Assembly: GCA_029721515.1 (NCBI GenBank) | Contig: CM056566.1 | Span: 21,400,769 to 21,464,768 of the forward strand | Direction of reading: 5' to 3' | Length of the DNA stretch: 64,000 nucleotides | From: Synanceia verrucosa | Lineage: Eukaryota > Chordata > Actinopteri > Perciformes > Synanceiidae | Translations under genes and position numbers: made by a program | Part shown: in pieces, positions 58,890 to 64,000 of the stretch | How positions within the stretch are numbered: position 1 is the first letter of the stretch | Layout: every line of letters starts with the position of its first letter | Notes under the pieces: model-generated | What the model saw: the letters and a program-made list of their open reading frames with translations, nothing else | The model's database searches: none | What the model was told of the DNA's origin: nothing

Positions 58890-60101
58890 TGTAATTCATA
58901 ACCATCTGTCTCGAGCACTCGCTTCCTTTGTGTGCTTTGTCCTCGGCTGTTAAAGTAAACTAAACCCCATCACCGACATTCTCCAAACAGCACTGATAGC
59001 TGTTTCAGCTAATAATAATAACTAACAGTATTTTCTAACCCTGTTAAAAACTTTACATCAAATCAAGTTTGCTCTTAAAAATGAGTCTCTGAAGTCTTCA
59101 AAAAGTCTCAAGTAAAACCAGACCATAACAAATAAAATCAATATAAAATTAAAATTAATATGGCACCTTTTCACGCTATATTTTGACCATATTTTGCTTT
59201 CCAGCATGTTCTCACCCCAAAATGACACTTTTTCAGACTCCCTTAAACATAAAGTTTGAAATTAAACAAAGGCACTTGTTTAGGATTAGGCAACAGTACC
59301 ACTTAGTCAGGCTTGCTAGTTGCTAGTTAAAAAGCAACAGTCTTAAACAGACTTAAAATTACAATATTTTTGCGCACATTAAATAATGTCTTCAACAAAT
59401 GAGTCCAGCTGACTCTTTTTTGCTCTTTTTGACTCACATCAAATACGTAGTTTTTAGGCTACAACTCATGGATTGTGTTTGTAAACTTATTTTTGTGTGT
59501 GTCACATGGTAAAATTTTCACAGTTAATATACAGTAATAGTTATTATGTAATGGTCTATATAAAGCATCAAAATCATCTATGATTTTTTGTAAATAACTC
59601 TACAATGAGCCTGGACCTTTCTAGATTTAAAAAAGTTTCTTACCTGTTGTAAAACTACAACTCTAGTGAATAACAAAAGACTACTGGCAACACAAAATGA
59701 TGTGTGTCACAATGCAACCCATTCTCTGAGAATACAAACATTGTAATCATAAAAATATGAAAAAAATTAAAAAAAGAAAAATGAAAAACGTAATCATAAT
59801 CGTTTTGAACATCAGCCTTTTTGAAAGGCTGGTTCGGCTCAGTCAGCAGTGTGACGGAGCTCATGACTGATTCATTTTCAAAGCAGCAATAATGATGAAA
59901 ATGTGTTCCTCTTATAAATCAGTGTTATCAATTACTTATAGAATGATATAATCACTGCTGTAGTCTGGTTTATTCTAGTAGATATACTCTGACCTCATGT
60001 GTGGCTGAATAAAGTATGCAGGGATTTTAGCCTCATGAAAAGAAATGTTACTGGTCCCCCTCAGTGGAAGATTTTGACTCTGTTTAACATAAAACTCTGT
60101 A
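58890..60101. other. Intergenic, downstream of crystallin F
   Basis: No coding exon or recognisable repeat. The short open frames have no family resemblance. Confidence 0.4.
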
Positions 60102-60741
60102 TTTTAGTGATATTTTTACTATAATTCCCATATTAGTGAAAAGAACAACATGACAGTTACTTGGTAGAGGAAGAACTGAATGAATAAATGCAGAGTTTTC
60201 TTCAGAAATATGAGCTAATATGTGGAGAAAAGTGAGCTAGCTTATAAACTATGGACAAAGCTAGGACTAGCTAACAGGCTAATGTTCCAGAACTTTCCAT
60301 CACATGAACCACTAACAGACCCACCTTACCTATGAAAGAACTGGTGACAAACTGTCCACTCTTCACTTCTTTCTCCTGTCTGAACTTCTTTACTTTTCTT
60401 TTTTTACTCCCTGACTTTTTAGACATCCTGTCGTCTCCTCCTCCACTAGCTAAGTAGCTATCTGTTAGCTCTCTGCAGGCTGTCTGACGGAGCAGCTGGA
60501 CTGAACCATTTTACTAAATAGAGGGGGGGGAGGGGCATTGAGATATGTTTCCACAACAAATACACTCAGTGTTACCAATACATTGTAAATAAAATATATG
60601 TTTTACTGTTAGTTTATGACTGATTGTCATATTATTTTGTAAGTATTATAATTATATTAGGGGTCTCTCTGGGCTCCTGTCAATCATGGACCCCTAGAAT
60701 CCATGCTGATAGTATCTTTGTGCATTTGTAGTGGTTATACA
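60102..60741 (-). mobile_element. hAT-like transposon 5' fragment, copy 2
   Basis: Second copy of the element at 52,072-52,690. The same minus-strand short frame starts at 60,424-60,426 and reaches a GTAAGG donor at 60,329. It differs from copy 1 by scattered substitutions and small indels. Confidence 0.5.
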
Positions 60742-61683
60742 GTACGGACCTTTTCGAGTGGGTATAGGGCTTATACCTGTATATCACGTACACTAAACCA
60801 CTGGTTATAATTTTCTCTAATCCAAAATTTGATGAACACCTTGATTTCAGACACGTAAGGAAATATAAAGTATCATTTAGCCATTAACAACTATGTTACA
60901 CTCATGTGAAATAACATTACTATAATTCATAGAGGTGCATATAGTGCATTTAACCATGACTGCTTCAGAGTAGGCATAGGTGTAACAGTACAGTGAGGAG
61001 GTCTTAAAAATAACGATAATAAAAATAGTGAATAGTGCGACGGACATGAACTAAATATTGCCAGTTATCTCAGCATGTGTATTCACCTGTGCTAATTTTA
61101 TGCTATAAATTTATAAATTTTATGCTTTATGCTTAAAAAAAGCTGTTCATATTCCATCACCTACATTTATTTTCTTAAATGTTTCATACTTGCTGACTCA
61201 GTGTGTGCATTGATGTGGGAATTAAAGTATTAAAATAATATATTATTATAAATATATTTTTATGAGTGAATGGCATATGCTAAGATTAATAATCAATTAA
61301 AATCTGTATTGCTTATATTATTGAGCATTTCAATAAATAATATTTTAGGTGTCCTTTATCTGTGCAACTAAGGAATATTACATTTAATATTAATGTTAAT
61401 AATTCTTAGTACCTGTTATTAAAAACATGGCGCATAGCTTCGCTCAACCCTTCATGGCACAAAAAAGAAAAATGGTAAAGTGCTGCCATCCGGTGGTGTG
61501 TAATGTAGTCAGCCTAAAATCTAGCTTGTTTAATATAAAATTGTGAGATTAATGCATTTCTTAGTGTATAGATTTACCAGCCTCATGTGAGCCAGCCTCT
61601 TTACCACAGCTTCAGGATGTTGTATAGGTTTCAGATCACTCAATAAGAGGTAACAAAATTTGTTTAAAAGAGAATCACTAGAT
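60742..61683. other. Intergenic between convergent crystallins F and G
   Basis: AT-rich; nothing coding recognised. Confidence 0.4.
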
Positions 61684-61689
61684 TTTATT
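61684..61689 (-). terminator. Crystallin G poly(A) signal
   Basis: AATAAA on the minus strand, 26 bp after the stop. Confidence 0.55.
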
Positions 61690-61714
61690 TATCTTGCTTT
61701 CACACACTGATCCT

Positions 61715-62435
61715 CTAGTAGCAGGAGTCCATGATGCGCCTCATGCTCATGAACCTCATGCCGCTCCAGCCCATCTCCCTGAAGCTCCTGTACTCTCCAG
61801 GCCTGAAGTACATCATCCTGCCTCTGTAGTGGGGCTGCTCGTACATCAGCCAGTGGCCGTCCATCACGTTGCAGGACATGCAGTCGTTCATACGATAGCG
61901 GTCCATCATGTTGTCGCAGTCGTCCATCAGTTCATGCATCTGACCGCCAAAGTTCTCCCTCTCGTAGATCCTCATCCTGAACTGGCCTCTGTGCTGTGAA
62001 TTGCAATGAGTGAACATGAGTCACTGAAATCCTCCTGCAAAGGTTCAATATATATACATATATATCATATACATGTAAAGCAATCTAAGATAAAATTTCT
62101 AATAGTACCATGGGGATCATGCGGCAAGACCTGATGCAATCGCTCATGCCCATACGCTGATAGTCAGAATACTCTCCCCTCCTGACAAAATACTGGTTGC
62201 CCATGTAGTTGGGTCGGTCGTAGACCATGAAGCAGCCGCTCTCCACCCTGCAGGAGTGACACCTGCTCAGGTAGGAGGACATGTCAGCACAGTCGCTGCT
62301 GGTCTCATAGGAACGACCTTGGAAGTTCCTGTCCTCGTAGAAGATGATCTAAGAGAAGAAACCATCACGATGAAATTAATTAAACAACCCTGATTAGATT
62401 AGAAATGTTAGAAAAGCTGTACACACCTTGCCCAT
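61715..62435 (-). CDS. crygm: Gamma-M crystallin G (methionine-rich, inverted copy)
   Basis: Minus strand: exons 62,427-62,435 (MGK), 62,109-62,348 (240 nt, one codon shorter than usual) and 61,715-61,993 (279 nt), 175 aa, about 24 Met. The C domain is almost the same as that of F (six or so differences in about 92 residues, ending RIMDSCY). The N domain is clearly different (SYETSSDCADM and SDYQRMGMSDC). An ATG two codons upstream (MTMGK) is in frame; the inner ATG has the better context (ACCATGG) and matches all paralogues. The long open frame on the opposite strand of exon 3 is a shadow. Confidence 0.92.
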
Positions 62436-62503
62436 GGTCATGGCTACAGTTACTAATGTTTGGCTCAAAGGGACTGCACAGTTTTCTCGATGACCTGCTG
62501 TCG

Positions 62504-62554
62504 CTTTTATACCTGACCTCGCAACCAAAGGATGCATGACCTCATTGTTCAAAT
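62504..62554 (-). promoter_or_regulatory. Crystallin G promoter: TTTGAACAATG motif and TATA box
   Basis: On the minus strand ATTTGAACAATG (62,543-62,554) precedes TATAAAAG (62,504-62,511) by about 31 bp. The ATG is at 62,435. Confidence 0.6.
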
Positions 62555-62559
62555 TCCTG

Positions 62560-64000
62560 ACAGAGCAACACGGAGCGGAGGCCCCCGCTCAATTCAAAGT
62601 GACCTTCAACAGATCGTGATTTGCGGTGGTTGCATTTGTGAGAGGAGGCCCCACATTGCATTGTCTGTGCTGCTGAACATGTGACGTGTTCTCCACAAAC
62701 ACAGCGTACCTTTCAATGAGCTACCACAAGATTAACACGAAAAGCAGGTTTGATAGGAATGAACAAATACATCTATCACGCTGACACATTAAACACTATT
62801 TGGTTTCTTGGCAGATTTATACAGTCTCAATCACTCACTCGTAAACATATCTGTACCTTTGTTTTAGAATAGTAATCATTAAAGTTTTTATTTTGTTATT
62901 TTTTATTATCTTCTCACAATCTGCCATCTATTTAATTGCTCAAACCTCCCAATGAACGGGTGGAAAATAAAGGCAGACGATGATGATGCATAAGTCAAGT
63001 CTAGATTTGATCTGGATCTGAAACAGCAGAATGCTGTTTTGGCTTTTGATGTGTCATTTGATGACAGTTTGGGGATTACAGTGTTCAACGTAAGAAAATA
63101 CATTGTTTTATGGATGAAGTGTGTTTTTTTTTTTTTAACTGTCCAGTCTAGATGAGTCTCTTATTGTCAGACATGACGACATGTTGGCTATCCCTAGTAG
63201 CGTGCAATTAGTGCATGCATGTTGGATCATACGTCTTTTAACAAAATATTTCACAGAATTGCTGGATATGACGTTGAACTTTTCACCTTTGAAAAAATGT
63301 TACTGTAGAGCTTTATTGAGTCACTGATTCTAGTAAGGATGACTTGTGTTTTCATCTGTCCATAATTGTCTGCAAAACTGAATTTTCCAAACATACTCGA
63401 GGCAAATTATGGACTGAAAAAACACAGACGCTCAACCAGAACTGTCCAAGTGTTCTAGTCCAATGTGTAGTTCAGGTATTTTGAAGTTACTTTTGAAGTG
63501 TTTTCTGTACTTATGTTACGTTGTTTACATACAGTACATATGTTACCTACTTATTTAGAATGGTTTTGTTGTCTAAACCTGACTGTGGCCATTGTCATAT
63601 TTTGTTGCCTAAACATAGTTTTGACCGTTCCATGGTAATAATGACTTATTACATGAAATCAGGTTGAAAATACATCTATCTCTTATTGATTTTAGTCCCA
63701 AATACGCTAATGCTAGCAATGCTAATAAAAATCTGAGAGCAGGTACTGAGTACTGTGTTAATTGTACTGCTATATAACTGCTATACTGTGCTCTGTACTA
63801 TCACACTTTACAGTTTTATCAACCTAATGTCAACCTTCACTTTGGACTATTTAGATTTATTCTTAAAATCAACAAGTCAACATCAGTATTATTGGTTTAA
63901 CCAATGAATACAAATAAATTATTATAGTCATTGTTATATTATAGATATTTGCTAAAATGCATTTCTCTGTAACCACACATTCATTTCAATAATTTCAAAG
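62560..64000. other. Intergenic, right edge
   Basis: AT-rich, no gene, RNA or clear transposon recognised up to the window end. Confidence 0.4.

Noticed and set aside
61694..61999. 101-codon plus-strand open frame rich in His/Ala/Val
   Set aside because: It is the antisense of crystallin G exon 3; the same shadow appears opposite exon 3 of F (58,571-58,918). Crystallin codon bias keeps the reverse frame open.

Overview
The window is vertebrate nuclear DNA from a teleost fish, probably a percomorph. The genes are split by short GT-AG introns. The gamma-crystallins are the methionine-rich gamma-M type of fish lenses. The non-coding DNA is AT-rich and full of small fish-type transposons. No bacterial, viral or organellar genes were recognised.

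Layout. 1-4,054 is intergenic DNA with transposon relics and a decayed tandem array, plus the unmapped 3' UTR of the first gene. 4,055-31,461 (minus) is pikfyve, the FYVE-finger phosphoinositide 5-kinase. I rebuilt 41 coding exons whose lengths sum to 6,228 nt (2,075 aa plus stop) with frame kept throughout. 31,478-34,183 lies between the 5' ends of pikfyve and the next gene and must hold both promoters. 34,229-38,444 (plus) is a shugoshin-2-like gene (sgo2), 8 coding exons, 946 aa. 39,821-43,759 (plus) is the C2orf80 homologue, 8 coding exons, 215 aa, with a 1.6-kb minisatellite in one intron. 44,847-62,435 holds seven complete three-exon gamma-crystallin genes (A-F plus, G minus), each with a TATA box.

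The order pikfyve - C2orf80 - gamma-crystallins matches human 2q33-34 (PIKFYVE - IDH1 - C2orf80 - CRYG), but IDH1 is missing and sgo2 sits in its place. The genes do not form one pathway: a PI(3,5)P2 kinase, a centromeric cohesin protector, a little-known small protein and lens structural proteins. Only the crystallins form a functional cluster. They run from a four-tryptophan, mammal-like gene (A) to methionine-rich copies with few tryptophans (F, G).

Most unusual: the C2orf80 intron minisatellite is a tandem amplification of that gene's own exon/intron boundary, giving over 30 copies of a 5' splice site. Also notable are inverted copies of a TTAA-flanked MITE around pikfyve exon 2, a candidate 12-nt pikfyve microexon, and a shared TTTGAATAACAAT-like promoter motif in five of the seven crystallin genes. 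Exon limits come from splice signals, frame and remembered family sequence; no alignment or transcript data were available.
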